This document shows, piece by piece, positions 44,200-53,308 of a DNA stretch of 64,000 bases. The stretch is from CAXSBR01 sp964236495 (GTDB taxonomy: Bacteria; Actinomycetota; Actinomycetes; Mycobacteriales; Jatrophihabitantaceae). Every line of letters begins with the position of its first letter. Position 1 is the stretch's first letter. The DNA lies in contig CAXSBR010000002.1 of NCBI GenBank assembly GCA_964236495.1, forward strand, positions 186,001-250,000, written 5' to 3'. The notes below the pieces were generated by a model, which searched no databases, was not told where the DNA came from, and saw nothing but the letters and a program-made list of their open reading frames with translations. The position numbers were made by a program, and so were the translations under genes.

Positions 44200-44299
44200 N
44201 NNNNNNNNNNNNNNNNNNNNNNNNNNNNNNNNNNNNNNNNNNNNNNNNNNNNNNNNNNNNNNNNNNNNNNNNNNNNNNNNNNNNNNNNNNNNNNNNNNN
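44200..44299. other. Assembly gap (100 Ns)
   Basis: Exactly 100 N, a conventional placeholder of unknown true length, lying inside the 54-bp tandem repeat. The number of repeat copies is therefore unknown. Any frame crossing it is unreliable. Confidence 1.
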
Positions 44300-44345
44300 C
44301 AGCGGGCGAGCCGACCGGCCCGCACTCCTGGGTAGGGTCGGATTC

Positions 44346-45578
44346 GTGACGGCGCCGAACGACAGGACCAGCCAGACGCCTGCAGGCGTCCTGCCCACCG
44401 ATGCGGCCGATGTCGGGTTGGTAGTGATCGGCAGCGGCGCTGCGGGTATCAGCGCCGCGACCGGGTACCGCGACGCCGGCGGCACCGGGTCGGTGACGGT
44501 GCTGACGGCCGATGTGGACCTGCCCTACGAGCGCCCGCCACTGTCGAAGGACTTCCTGCAAGGCCGGAGTGCCGCGGCTGACACGCTGCTCAACGAGGAC
44601 GGCTTCTACGCCGGCAAGGGGATCGAGCTGCGCCTGGGTGACGCCGTCACCAAGCTCGACATCGCTGCCCGCACCGTCGCAACGGCATCGGGCACTGTCG
44701 TGACCTTCACGTCCTGTGTGATGGCCACCGGTTCGACGCCCACCCGGCTGCCGGTTCCCGGCGCCGATCTGCCTTCGGTGTACCTGCTTCGGTCGCTGAC
44801 CGACGCGCGGGCGCTGCGCGCGGCGGCCGAGTCGGCACGAACAGCCGTCGTCGTCGGATCCGGTTTCATCGGCTGCGAGGCAGCGGCCTCCTTGGCCCGG
44901 CGCGGCCTGGCCGTCACGATGCTCAGCCCGGAATCGCTGCCACAGGTCAATCGGCTGGGCGACGACGTGGGGCGGCGGCTCGCGTCGTGGCTGCGCAGCG
45001 AGACGGTGGCGCTGAGGCTGGGCGAGTCCTTGGCCGAGATCACCACGACCGACGCGGGCGCCACGGTGCACACCGATGTCGGCCAAAAAATTCAAGCGGA
45101 CCTGGTCGTCATTGCCGGTGGAGTCACCCCAAACGTCGCCCTCGCAGTTGCGGCCGGACTGGAGATCGGCGAGGGCCGCGTCCAGGTCGACGAGCGGATG
45201 CAGACCAGCGCCGCGGGTATCTACGCCGCTGGCGACATCGCCTACGCCTACAACAGCTCCGCCGGCCGGCATCTGAGTGTCGAACACTGGGGTGACGCCG
45301 TGACGATGGGTGAGATCGCCGGTCGCAATGCCGCCGGCGGGAACGCCTCGTGGACCACTGCCCCCGGCTTCTGGTCGACGATCGGCGATCGGACCTTGAA
45401 GTACGCAGCCTGGGGCGACGGCTTCGACCGCACCGCTATTGAGGCCCATGATGGCGAGGCGTTCACTGCCTGGTACGCCCGGCAGGGCCGGGTGGTCGGC
45501 GTACTCACCGTCGACGCCGACGACGATTACGACGCCGGCACCACGCAGGTCGAGCAGGCAGCGTCGTCAACGCTGTGA
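44346..45578 (+). CDS. FAD-dependent NAD(P)H:ferredoxin/rubredoxin-type reductase
   Basis: Protein of about 410 aa. FAD-binding GSGAAGISAA near the N-terminus, LPYERPPLSKDFL, NADH-binding VVVGSGFIGCEAAASLARRG and the second FAD motif AAGIYAAGDIAYAY are all present; this is the pattern of BenA/rubredoxin-reductase-like flavoproteins. The C-terminal ~75 residues form the usual reductase domain. No ferredoxin or oxygenase partner is adjacent, so the electron acceptor is unknown. The start is a GTG at 44346, 46 bp after the assembly gap. It overlaps the methyltransferase gene by 4 bp. Confidence 0.88.
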   Translation: MTAPNDRTSQTPAGVLPTDAADVGLVVIGSGAAGISAATGYRDAGGTGSVTVLTADVDLPYERPPLSKDFLQGRSAAADTLLNEDGFYAGKGIELRLGDAVTKLDIAARTVATASGTVVTFTSCVMATGSTPTRLPVPGADLPSVYLLRSLTDARALRAAAESARTAVVVGSGFIGCEAAASLARRGLAVTMLSPESLPQVNRLGDDVGRRLASWLRSETVALRLGESLAEITTTDAGATVHTDVGQKIQADLVVIAGGVTPNVALAVAAGLEIGEGRVQVDERMQTSAAGIYAAGDIAYAYNSSAGRHLSVEHWGDAVTMGEIAGRNAAGGNASWTTAPGFWSTIGDRTLKYAAWGDGFDRTAIEAHDGEAFTAWYARQGRVVGVLTVDADDDYDAGTTQVEQAASSTL

Positions 45579-46777
45579 CGACCGATACCGGATCGCCCGC
45601 CGCCGGACCTATCGACGACAGGAGCACCGACGCCCTGCCGTCCGCCGCCGGCCCGGCCCGGTTTCTCCTCGACCGGCTGCGTCGAACTCCCGACGTCGAG
45701 GCCGCGAACCTCGTCGCTGTCGACGCCACCGACCGGTTGCTGCTCGACACCGCTGCCGACGCCCTCGGTGTGGCCGCACCGGGCGAGGTCGTCGTGATCG
45801 GCGACCGCTACGGCGCGCTGACGCTGGGCGCGGTGACGCTCGGCGCGCCCGACGTCCGCACCCATCAGGACGACCTGATCGGTGAGCTCGCACTGGCTGG
45901 GAACGCCGACCGGCTGGAGCTGCGCGACCGCTACCGCAGCGTGGCGCTGACCGTCGATGCGCTGCGGGGGGCCCATACCGTGCTGGTCCAGGCGCCCAAG
46001 AGCCTGGCCGAGTTGGAAGAGATTGCGCAGGTGCTCGCCGCCGCGGCCGTCGCCGACGCCACCGTGTTGGTCGGCGGCCGGGTCAAGCACATGACGTCGG
46101 CGATGAACGACGTACTGCGCCGCAGCTTCACCGACGTGCACGCCACGCTGGCCCGACAGAAGTCGCGGCTGCTGGTGGCCACCGGTCCACTGCCCGGCGC
46201 GCTGACGTTTCCGGTCCGGCGACGCGATTCCGAACTCGACCTGGAGATCTGCGCGCACGGCGGCGTCTTCGCGGGCACCAAACTCGACGTCGGCACCCGG
46301 TTCCTGCTGTCCTTCCTGGACCGGATGCCGGCCACTGTGACCACCGCGGTGGACCTCGGTTGCGGCACCGGCATCCTGGCCGCGCAGCTGCGCCGCCGCC
46401 ATCCCGACGCGGCTGTGATCGCCATCGACCAGTCCGCCGCGGCCGTGCGCTCGGCCATCGCAACCGCAGCCGCGAACGAGCTGCCGATCGACGTGCGCCG
46501 CGACTACGACCTGTCCACTGTGCCCGCGGGCAGCGCCGACCTGATTGTGTGCAATCCGCCGTTCCACCTGGGCACCGCGGTCGGCGCCAGTTTCGCGATC
46601 AGCCCGGCGCACGCCATGTTCGCCGCCGCGGGACGCACGCTGCGCCCCGGCGGTCAGCTGTGGACGGTCTTCAACTCCTCGCTGGACTACGCGGGCTCGC
46701 TGACCCGCTGCGTCGGACCGACCCGCATTGCCGGCCGCAATCCGAAGTTCACCGTCACCGTCTCCACCCGCCGTTGA
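45575..46777 (+). CDS. RsmC/RlmG-like rRNA guanine-N2 methyltransferase
   Basis: Protein of 400 aa with the tandem-domain layout of RsmC/RlmG. The N-terminal half is a degenerate methyltransferase-like domain. The C-terminal half has the SAM-binding VDLGCGTGILAAQL (about residue 260) and the catalytic NPPFH, diagnostic for N2-guanine rRNA methyltransferases. It probably modifies 16S or 23S rRNA; which nucleotide cannot be told. It overlaps the reductase gene by 4 bp and precedes mrp. Confidence 0.85.
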   Translation: MTTDTGSPAAGPIDDRSTDALPSAAGPARFLLDRLRRTPDVEAANLVAVDATDRLLLDTAADALGVAAPGEVVVIGDRYGALTLGAVTLGAPDVRTHQDDLIGELALAGNADRLELRDRYRSVALTVDALRGAHTVLVQAPKSLAELEEIAQVLAAAAVADATVLVGGRVKHMTSAMNDVLRRSFTDVHATLARQKSRLLVATGPLPGALTFPVRRRDSELDLEICAHGGVFAGTKLDVGTRFLLSFLDRMPATVTTAVDLGCGTGILAAQLRRRHPDAAVIAIDQSAAAVRSAIATAAANELPIDVRRDYDLSTVPAGSADLIVCNPPFHLGTAVGASFAISPAHAMFAAAGRTLRPGGQLWTVFNSSLDYAGSLTRCVGPTRIAGRNPKFTVTVSTRR

Positions 46778-46825
46778 GCCTCGCCCGCTCCTGACGTCTG
46801 CTCTGCGCCCGTACGATTGTTCGAC

Positions 46826-47959
46826 GTGCCTGCCGTAGACGAAGCTGCCCTGCGATCCGCACTGAGTGGCGTGAAAGATCCCGAGATCGGCCGGCCGATC
46901 GACGAGCTCAACATGGTCGACGCCGTGACGGTGGACGAGCTCGGTGCGGTTGCCGTGCGGGTGCTGCTCACCGTCGCCGCCTGCCCGATGAAGGAGAAGT
47001 TGACTCACGACGTCACAGCCGCGGTCATGGCCGTGCCCGGCGTGAGCGCCGTGAGCGTTGAACTGGGCGTGATGTCGGACGACCAGCGCACCGCCCTGCG
47101 CCAGCAGCTGCGCGGTGGAGCGCCGGTCAACGAAATCCCGTTCGCCCAGCCCGGCTCACGCACCCGGGTCTACGCAGTTGCCTCGGGCAAGGGTGGCGTC
47201 GGCAAGTCCTCGGTGACGGTCAACTTGGCCGCGGCGTTGTCGGCGCGGGGACTGTCGGTCGGCGTACTCGACGCCGATATCTACGGCTTCTCCGTACCTC
47301 GGATGTTGGGCGTCACCGGCCTACCCACCAGGGTCGAGAAGATGATCATGCCGCCCACCGCGCTGGGCGTGAAGGTCATCTCCATCGGCATGTTCACTCC
47401 AGGCAACACCGCGGTGGTGTGGCGGGGACCTATGCTGCACAAGACCATCCAGCAGTTCCTGGCCGACGTCTACTGGGGCGAGCTGGACGTGCTGCTGATC
47501 GATCTGCCGCCGGGCACCGGCGACGTCGCCATCTCGGTTGCCCAGCTGCTACCCACCGCCGAGCTGCTCATCGTCACCACTCCCCAACTCGCCGCCCGCG
47601 AGGTAGCCGAGCGGGCCGGCTCGATCGCGGTGCAGACACACCAGCAGATCGTCGGCGTCATCGAGAACATGAGCTGGCTCGAGCTTGCCGACGGCACTCG
47701 GCTGGAGGTCTTCGGCGCAGGTGGCGGCGAGGCGGTGGCCAAATCGCTGTCCGAGACGATGGGCACGACGGTGCCGCTGCTGGGGCAGATACCGCTGGAC
47801 ACGAAGCTGCGCGAGGGCGGTGACGCCGGCCTACCGATCGTGATCAGTGATCCGGCGGCCGGCGCGGCCCAGGCACTGCAGTCCGTCGCAGACACGCTGG
47901 CCAGGCGCCAGGCCAGCCTGCTGGGCCGATCCCTGGGCCTGTCCGCGGTAGGGCGGTAA
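46826..47959 (+). CDS. mrp: Mrp/NBP35-family iron-sulfur carrier ATPase
   Basis: Protein of 377 aa. Residues 1-95 form the DUF59/MIP18 domain (LRSALSGVKDPEIG). The deviant Walker A ASGKGGVGKSSVTVNLA (about 123) and DLPPGTGD are typical. Unlike many Mrp proteins I see no C-terminal CxxC, as in other actinobacterial Mrp. It transfers Fe-S clusters to apoproteins. The GTG at 46826 is preferred over a TTG three codons upstream. It is convergent with tatB, as in mycobacteria. Confidence 0.93.
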   Translation: MPAVDEAALRSALSGVKDPEIGRPIDELNMVDAVTVDELGAVAVRVLLTVAACPMKEKLTHDVTAAVMAVPGVSAVSVELGVMSDDQRTALRQQLRGGAPVNEIPFAQPGSRTRVYAVASGKGGVGKSSVTVNLAAALSARGLSVGVLDADIYGFSVPRMLGVTGLPTRVEKMIMPPTALGVKVISIGMFTPGNTAVVWRGPMLHKTIQQFLADVYWGELDVLLIDLPPGTGDVAISVAQLLPTAELLIVTTPQLAAREVAERAGSIAVQTHQQIVGVIENMSWLELADGTRLEVFGAGGGEAVAKSLSETMGTTVPLLGQIPLDTKLREGGDAGLPIVISDPAAGAAQALQSVADTLARRQASLLGRSLGLSAVGR

Positions 47960-47976
47960 CCGCTTCGGCCAGGTTC

Positions 47977-48381
47977 TCAGGTGGCGTTGTCGTCGTAGGG
48001 AGCGGCTTCGGAGCGGCCCAGCGGTTCGACCGGCCGCAAGACCGACGACGACACCGGCTTGTGGAGATCGACGGGCATCTCGAGGTCGGGTTCAGCGTCG
48101 AGCGACGATGCTGAAGCGCTCGACCTGCGATCGTCGTCATCGTCGTCGAAGATGGCCTTCTGCAACGCCACCCGGGGATTGAGTGAGCGTAAGTCGAGAT
48201 CGGCGAGTTCTGGACCCAGCTCATCGCGCAGCTGCGTACGAGCTCCCTGTGCCAGGTCCCGAAGCGTTTTGATCATGCGGGCGGCATCCTTGGCGAGCTC
48301 GGGCAGCCGTTCAGGACCGAATACCACCAGCGCGACGATCACCAGCACCGCGATCTCGAACGGGCCCAGATTGAACAGCAC
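47977..48381 (-). CDS. tatB: Sec-independent translocase subunit TatB
   Basis: Protein of 134 aa. One N-terminal membrane helix (FNLGPFEIAVLVIVALVVFGPERLP) with the conserved Glu and the FGPERLP hinge, then an amphipathic helix (LAKDAARMIKTLRDLAQGAR) and an acidic tail with a run of six Asp. It helps export folded twin-arginine proteins. It lies directly downstream of htrA on the same strand, as in M. tuberculosis. Confidence 0.94.
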   Translation of the reverse strand: MLFNLGPFEIAVLVIVALVVFGPERLPELAKDAARMIKTLRDLAQGARTQLRDELGPELADLDLRSLNPRVALQKAIFDDDDDDRRSSASASSLDAEPDLEMPVDLHKPVSSSVLRPVEPLGRSEAAPYDDNAT

Positions 48382-48426
48382 GCGGCCGACTCTAAACCCG
48401 CGCCGAGCCCGACGCCCGGTCAGGCA

Positions 48427-50091
48427 TCATTTGGCGGCGTCGAACGTCAGCGTCGCCGTAAGTTCCTTGCCTGCGCGCACGTAACGCACGGACACCGCAT
48501 CGCCAGGCTTGTGCAGGTTCACCGCGACGACGAGGGAATCCGAGCCGGTGATGAGCGTCTTGTCGATCAGCTTGATGACGTCGCCCTCCTTCAAACCTGC
48601 CTTGGCCGCCGCCTGCCCAGGATCCACCTGCACGAGGTAGGCACCGAGGCGGCTGCCGTCGGTGACGCTGCGCGCCTGGGCGCCCAGGGAGGCATGCACG
48701 ACCTTGCCCGTCTTGATGATCTGGGTGGCTATGCCGATCGCGGAGTCGATCGGAATGGCGAAACCGAGCCCGATGCTGCCGCTCTGGCCGGTGCCGGCGT
48801 TCAACGTCGCGCCGGCCGACGGGATGCCGATCAGCTTGCCGCCGGCGTCCACGAGCGCGCCACCGGAGTTGCCGGGGTTGATTGCGGCGTCGGTCTGGAT
48901 GGCGTCGATGACGGCGTCGGTGTCGCTGCCCTCACCGCCGACGTGTACCGCCCGCTGCAGTGCTGAGACGATGCCGGTGGTGACGGTGCCTTGCAACCCC
49001 AGCGGCGAGCCGATCGCGATCACCGGATCGCCCACCGCCAGCTCGCTGGACTTGCCCAGCGTCATCACCGTCAGCGGCGAGTGACTGACCTTGATGACGG
49101 CCAGATCCGAGCTCGGGTCCCGCCCGACGATGGAGGCGGTGGCGAGGGACTCGTCAGCGAACACCACTCGGATCGTGCCGGTGGTGCCCGCGACCGACAC
49201 GACGTGGTTGTTCGTGAGGATGTAACCGCCACTGCCGGAACTGTCGATGACGACACCAGAGCCGGTGCCGGCTTCGTCTGCGCCCTTGACGACGATCTGC
49301 ACGACCGCGGGCGAAACCTTCCTGGCTACATCGGCGACCGAACCCGGCGCGCGAGCCACCGGGGTCGCCACCTGCGCCAGCTTGACGTCCGGATCGTGCA
49401 ACCGGTCGTCGCCGAACCTGGTGAGCAGGTAGCCCGCGCCGCCACCGATGCCGCCGGCCAGCAGGGCTACCACCAGCATCGCCAGCAGCGCGCGCAAGCC
49501 GAACCGGCCGTGCGTCAAGGTGGCTGCCGGCGCGTCCTTGGTGGTGTCGTCGGCGCTCTCGGGCGGGTCGGGTACGAGCTCCTCGCCGTCCTCGACGGCT
49601 AACGGATCGTTGTCGACGAACTGCGCCGGGCGACCCAGGAAATAAGCGGAGTCGGCGTTGCGCCACGGGTCGACGGCGGCGTCGGGCTTCCACCACGGCG
49701 ACTGCGCCTCGGGCGCCGAGGACAGTCGGGTGCCGGGTGCCGGCTCGAAGCCGGCGGTTCCGCCCGTCGTGGGCGCGAAGGTCGCCGCTACGTCGGGCGG
49801 TATGGGAGCGGGTTGTCGACGATGCTGTGCAGGCAGCCGGTCTGCTGCCGGAGCGTCGAAGGCGTCGGCACCAGTACGTCCAAAAACCTCAGCGGCACCG
49901 GCCGGCACCGGCTGGCGTACCGCAGGCGCCGGCGGCAAAGGTTCATGTGGCTCGAAGGAACCCTCGAGCCCGTCGGGACGCGACCAGGACCGATCGGGCA
50001 CGCCGGCGGGAGCGGTGCCAGCCGCGGCGGCCGCAGCCAGGTTCGGCGATGCCGACTCGACAACGGAATCGGGCGGCGGGGATTGGGTCAC
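48427..50091 (-). CDS. htrA: HtrA/DegP-type serine protease with PDZ domain
   Basis: Protein of 554 aa. A long Pro/Ala-rich cytoplasmic region comes first, then a membrane helix at about residues 225-248 (LLAMLVVALLAGGIGGGAGYLL). The trypsin-like domain has His in TNNHVVS, Asp in SSDLAVIK and Ser in NPGNSGGALVD. A PDZ domain ends the protein (GAYLVQVDPGQAAAKAGLKEGDVI). It degrades or refolds damaged extracytoplasmic proteins. The GTG start is 130 bp from rseA, in the envelope-stress cluster sigE-rseA-htrA-tatB. Confidence 0.94.
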   Translation of the reverse strand: MTQSPPPDSVVESASPNLAAAAAAGTAPAGVPDRSWSRPDGLEGSFEPHEPLPPAPAVRQPVPAGAAEVFGRTGADAFDAPAADRLPAQHRRQPAPIPPDVAATFAPTTGGTAGFEPAPGTRLSSAPEAQSPWWKPDAAVDPWRNADSAYFLGRPAQFVDNDPLAVEDGEELVPDPPESADDTTKDAPAATLTHGRFGLRALLAMLVVALLAGGIGGGAGYLLTRFGDDRLHDPDVKLAQVATPVARAPGSVADVARKVSPAVVQIVVKGADEAGTGSGVVIDSSGSGGYILTNNHVVSVAGTTGTIRVVFADESLATASIVGRDPSSDLAVIKVSHSPLTVMTLGKSSELAVGDPVIAIGSPLGLQGTVTTGIVSALQRAVHVGGEGSDTDAVIDAIQTDAAINPGNSGGALVDAGGKLIGIPSAGATLNAGTGQSGSIGLGFAIPIDSAIGIATQIIKTGKVVHASLGAQARSVTDGSRLGAYLVQVDPGQAAAKAGLKEGDVIKLIDKTLITGSDSLVVAVNLHKPGDAVSVRYVRAGKELTATLTFDAAK

Positions 50092-50221
50092 GCCACTGTC
50101 TCCTTGGTCGAGGCGCCGGTCGCGCACTTACGGTGCCTACAACGCCCGCAGCGCTGGAAGTACCGAGATGATGCGGATCGGCGCGCGCCGCGCAACAACC
50201 GTGCCACTGCCAGCGTACGGG

Positions 50222-50926
50222 TCAGCGGGGTTCGGTCAGGTTCAGAGAATCCACGACGACAAACTGTGCGCGCACGCCGCCGGCGATGTGCGACGCGCCC
50301 GGTGAACTGGACGACACCGCGGGTGCGGGAGCCGGCCTTGTCGGGGTCGCTCCGCCCGCCGAGGCCGCGGTGGACCCCAACAGCGTTACCGCGACCGCAC
50401 TGACTGCCATCACGCCCAACCCTGCGCCGGCGGCTGAGCGTCGATGCAGCTCGTCGCGGTGGGTCGAGGCCGCGGCCGAGACCGGACCGGGTGCAGCAAC
50501 GGCGCCGAAGTCCGTCGGCGTAGCCGCCGCGCCCGCCGCCGAACCGAAGGCAACCGTCGGTGCCTGGCACTCGGCGCGCGCGGCGGCCTGCAGAGTGTGG
50601 AAAGCGGCAAAGAGCGGCTGGTTGTCGGGCGTGAGCGCGGCAGGGGTGAATGGTGAGGGAGGCACCGAGGTCGTCGTAGGCAGGTTGCGCAACCGGTCGG
50701 CAAGGCCGATGGGCAGGCACGGCAACGGCGCGGCTCGAAGCGCCGCGCTGGCGGCACGCTGGTCGCGCACAGCCTCCCGACACTCGGTACAGCCGCTGAG
50801 GTGCTGCTCGGCGCGAGTCCGCGCGCCCTCGCGCAGGACCCCGTCGGCGAAGGCCGCGACGGCCTCGTCACTGAGGTGCGATGTGGTGAACGACGCCGAC
50901 GTCAGCGCCGCGGCGAACCGCGCCAT
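50222..50926 (-). CDS. rseA: Anti-sigma-E factor RseA
   Basis: Protein of 234 aa. The N-terminal zinc-binding anti-sigma motif HLSGCTEC (about residues 42-49) lies in a ZAS/zf-HC2 domain that would bind SigE. A hydrophobic stretch at about 167-190 (GLGVMAVSAVAVTLLGSTAA) may be a membrane segment. Its start touches the sigE stop, so the two are cotranscribed. In mycobacteria RseA is phosphorylated and degraded to release SigE; whether that holds here is unknown. Confidence 0.88.
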   Translation of the reverse strand: MARFAAALTSASFTTSHLSDEAVAAFADGVLREGARTRAEQHLSGCTECREAVRDQRAASAALRAAPLPCLPIGLADRLRNLPTTTSVPPSPFTPAALTPDNQPLFAAFHTLQAAARAECQAPTVAFGSAAGAAATPTDFGAVAAPGPVSAAASTHRDELHRRSAAGAGLGVMAVSAVAVTLLGSTAASAGGATPTRPAPAPAVSSSSPGASHIAGGVRAQFVVVDSLNLTEPR

Positions 50927-51598
50927 CTACAGCGCCTGCGCGGTACGAATGCCCGGGGCGCGGTGGGCCAACGCATTGCGCAGCAGAACGCGTCCGCGGT
51001 GGATGCGCGAGCGCACCGTGCCCACCTTGATGTCCAGCGTGGCAGCGATCTCTTCGTAGGAGAGCTCCTCGAGATCGCACAGGACGACAGCGGCCCGGAA
51101 GTCCACCGGCAGCGCGTCCAGAGCACGCTGGATCTCAGGGTCCAGATGCGTCTCGTCGTAGCGTTGCTCGGGGCCTGAGGACGGCGAGGCGAGCCGCTCG
51201 GCGGCATCGTCGGGCAGGGCGTCGAAACGGATCCGTGCCCGGCGGCGCACCATGTCCAAGAACAGGTTGGTGGTGATGCGGTGCAGCCAGCCCTCGAACG
51301 TTCCGGGCGTGTAGTCCGACAGCGATCGGAACACCCGCACAAATGTTTCCTGGGTCAGATCCTCAGCGTCGGCACGATCGCCGGAAAGCCGATAGGCAAG
51401 GCGGTAGACGCGTTCGCTATGGGTCCGCACGATCTCGTCCCACGAGGGCGGGGACCATGCTTGCGCTGCGTTCTCTGGCAGAGTTTGGTCGCGCACCGCA
51501 TCGTCGAAGATGGCGTGGTCGCGGTTCGCGTCGTGGGTTCGGACAACGTCGCTCACCGCGGCGGAGTGCCTGACTCCTGCGCTGATCGGGGTGGACAT
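50927..51598 (-). CDS. sigE: ECF sigma factor SigE
   Basis: Extracytoplasmic-function sigma factor of 223 aa. Region 2 has RLSGDRADAEDLTQETFVRV and region 4 has LSYEEIAATLDIKVGTVRSR. An N-terminal extension of about 45 residues matches mycobacterial SigE. The ATG at 51598 is chosen because AGGAG lies eight bases upstream. It directs envelope-stress genes and probably htrA. A SigE-like promoter precedes it. Confidence 0.93.
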   Translation of the reverse strand: MSTPISAGVRHSAAVSDVVRTHDANRDHAIFDDAVRDQTLPENAAQAWSPPSWDEIVRTHSERVYRLAYRLSGDRADAEDLTQETFVRVFRSLSDYTPGTFEGWLHRITTNLFLDMVRRRARIRFDALPDDAAERLASPSSGPEQRYDETHLDPEIQRALDALPVDFRAAVVLCDLEELSYEEIAATLDIKVGTVRSRIHRGRVLLRNALAHRAPGIRTAQAL

Positions 51599-51652
51599 CG
51601 CGTCACTCCTAGCTTCGGTGCCGATCGCCGACAACGTCTGCGACGGTTACTG

Positions 51653-51679
51653 CAACACACGGCCAACCGGTTACGTTCC
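51653..51679 (-). promoter_or_regulatory. Putative SigE-type promoter of sigE
   Basis: On the minus strand GGAAC (51679-51675), an 18-nt spacer and GTTG (51656-51653) match the mycobacterial SigE promoter pattern. It lies about 55 bp before the sigE ATG and would give autoregulation. ECF motifs are short, so chance occurrence is possible. Confidence 0.45.
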
Positions 51680-51873
51680 CGTTGAGCCGGGCGCACCAAC
51701 TACTGTCCCGGCTGGGGCTGTGCGCCAGCTGTGCCATCGGCCATCTGGGGATAAGCATTAGCAATCTCGGCTGAATAACAGCAGACCAGCAGCGGAATGA
51801 CTTGAGGCTAACGCTGGCAGCGCTCGCCTTCCACCGTCGCGGCCAGGGTAAGAACGCGCCTACCCTGCGCGTC

Positions 51874-53229
51874 GTGCACGAATACACCGACGACGTCGCC
51901 GCGCTGTCCCAGGCCCTGGCAGCCAGCTGCCTCCTACGGCTGGAACAGCGGGCTCCGCTGGACTTCCCGCGCACCACCGACGAGCTCAAAGCAAGCGCCG
52001 GGCAGACGATCACCGCGGCCGGTATGGGCGGGGCCGCGGTGAACCTGTGGAACGACGTCTTGGCGCAGGCCTGCCTGTCGGTCGACCATCCTCGCTATCT
52101 GTCCTTCATCCCCAACGCGCCGTCGAAAGCTGCCGCGGCGTTCGACATGCTGGTCGGCGCCTCCAGCGTGTACGGCGGTTCGTGGCTGGAAGGTTCGGGC
52201 GCGGTCTACGCGGAGAACCAGGCACTCGACTGGCTCATCGAGCTGGCCGGGCTGCCGCCCACTGCCGGCGGCGCCTTCGTGCAGGGCGGAACGATCGGCA
52301 ACCTGTCCGCCCTGGTCGCGGCTCGCGAGCGGGCCAAGCTCGGGCGCGACACGGTGCCCGCGCGCTGGTCGGTGTGCGTGACCACCGAGACGCACTCGTC
52401 GGTGAAGCACGCGCTGGCCGTCGTCATGGACGTCGACGTTCTCGAGATACCCGAGGACGATCGCGGTCGGATGACCGGCGCCAGCCTGCGCGCCGTCGTC
52501 GACGGCCTCACCGCCGATCAGCGCGACGGCGTCTTCGCTGTGGTCACGACCGCTGGTTCCACCAATCTGGGGGTGGTGGACGACATCGCCGGGTGCGGGG
52601 AGGTGGCCCGCGAGAACGGGTGGTGGCTGCACGTCGACGGCGCGTACGGCGGGGCCGGCCTTGCTGCGCCCAGCGTCCGGGACAAGTTCGCCGGCATCGA
52701 GCATGCCGACTCCTTCATCGTCGATCCGCACAAGTGGCTGTTCGCCCCGTACGACTGCTGCGCGCTGATCTACCGCGATCCCGGCATCGGGCGGATGGCG
52801 CACACCCAGCACGCCGGTTATCTGGACGCGGTGACGCTGGAGGACCAGTGGAATCCGTCGGACTTCGCCATCCAGCTCACCCGCCGCGCTCGCGGGCTGC
52901 CGTTCTGGTTCTCCTTGGCCGTCAACGGCACCGACGCCTACCGCGACGCGGTGGAGCAGACGTTGGCTGTCACGCGGGCCGGCCGGCGCCTGATCGACGA
53001 GGCCGAGCACGTGCGGATGCTGGTCGAACCGGATCTGTCGGTGCTGGTCTTCGAACGGATCGGCTGGGAACCGGTCGACTACTCGCTGTGGACCGACCGT
53101 CTGATCCGCGAGCAGGTCGGTTTCGTCACCGCGACGACACATCGGGGGAAGATCTGCACCCGGTTCGCGATCGTCAATCCGTTAACGACGGCGGACGACC
53201 TGGCCGTCATTCTGGACTCGATGCGGTGA
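51874..53229 (+). CDS. PLP-dependent group II amino-acid decarboxylase
   Basis: Protein of about 451 aa. The pyridoxal-phosphate lysine is in DPHKWLFAPYD; VQGGTIGNLSALVAARE, TTAGSTNLGVVDDI and WLHVDGAYGG are typical of the DDC/tyrosine/glutamate decarboxylase family. The substrate, perhaps an aromatic amino acid or diaminobutyrate, cannot be told. The GTG at 51874 is preferred over an upstream in-frame ATG at 51802. In mycobacteria the O-methyltransferase lies directly beside sigE; here this gene is inserted between them. Confidence 0.85.
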   Translation: MHEYTDDVAALSQALAASCLLRLEQRAPLDFPRTTDELKASAGQTITAAGMGGAAVNLWNDVLAQACLSVDHPRYLSFIPNAPSKAAAAFDMLVGASSVYGGSWLEGSGAVYAENQALDWLIELAGLPPTAGGAFVQGGTIGNLSALVAARERAKLGRDTVPARWSVCVTTETHSSVKHALAVVMDVDVLEIPEDDRGRMTGASLRAVVDGLTADQRDGVFAVVTTAGSTNLGVVDDIAGCGEVARENGWWLHVDGAYGGAGLAAPSVRDKFAGIEHADSFIVDPHKWLFAPYDCCALIYRDPGIGRMAHTQHAGYLDAVTLEDQWNPSDFAIQLTRRARGLPFWFSLAVNGTDAYRDAVEQTLAVTRAGRRLIDEAEHVRMLVEPDLSVLVFERIGWEPVDYSLWTDRLIREQVGFVTATTHRGKICTRFAIVNPLTTADDLAVILDSMR

Positions 53230-53308
53230 TCCTGCGGTGATCCTGCGGTGATCTTGATCTGCGCCATCCGATCGACCGCATCCGGCCGCCCGACGATAGG
53301 CTGCGCGC

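Noticed and set aside
44037..44345. N-terminal extension of the reductase across the gap
   Set aside because: The open frame is an artefact of repeats and Ns; homology starts after the GTG at 44346.
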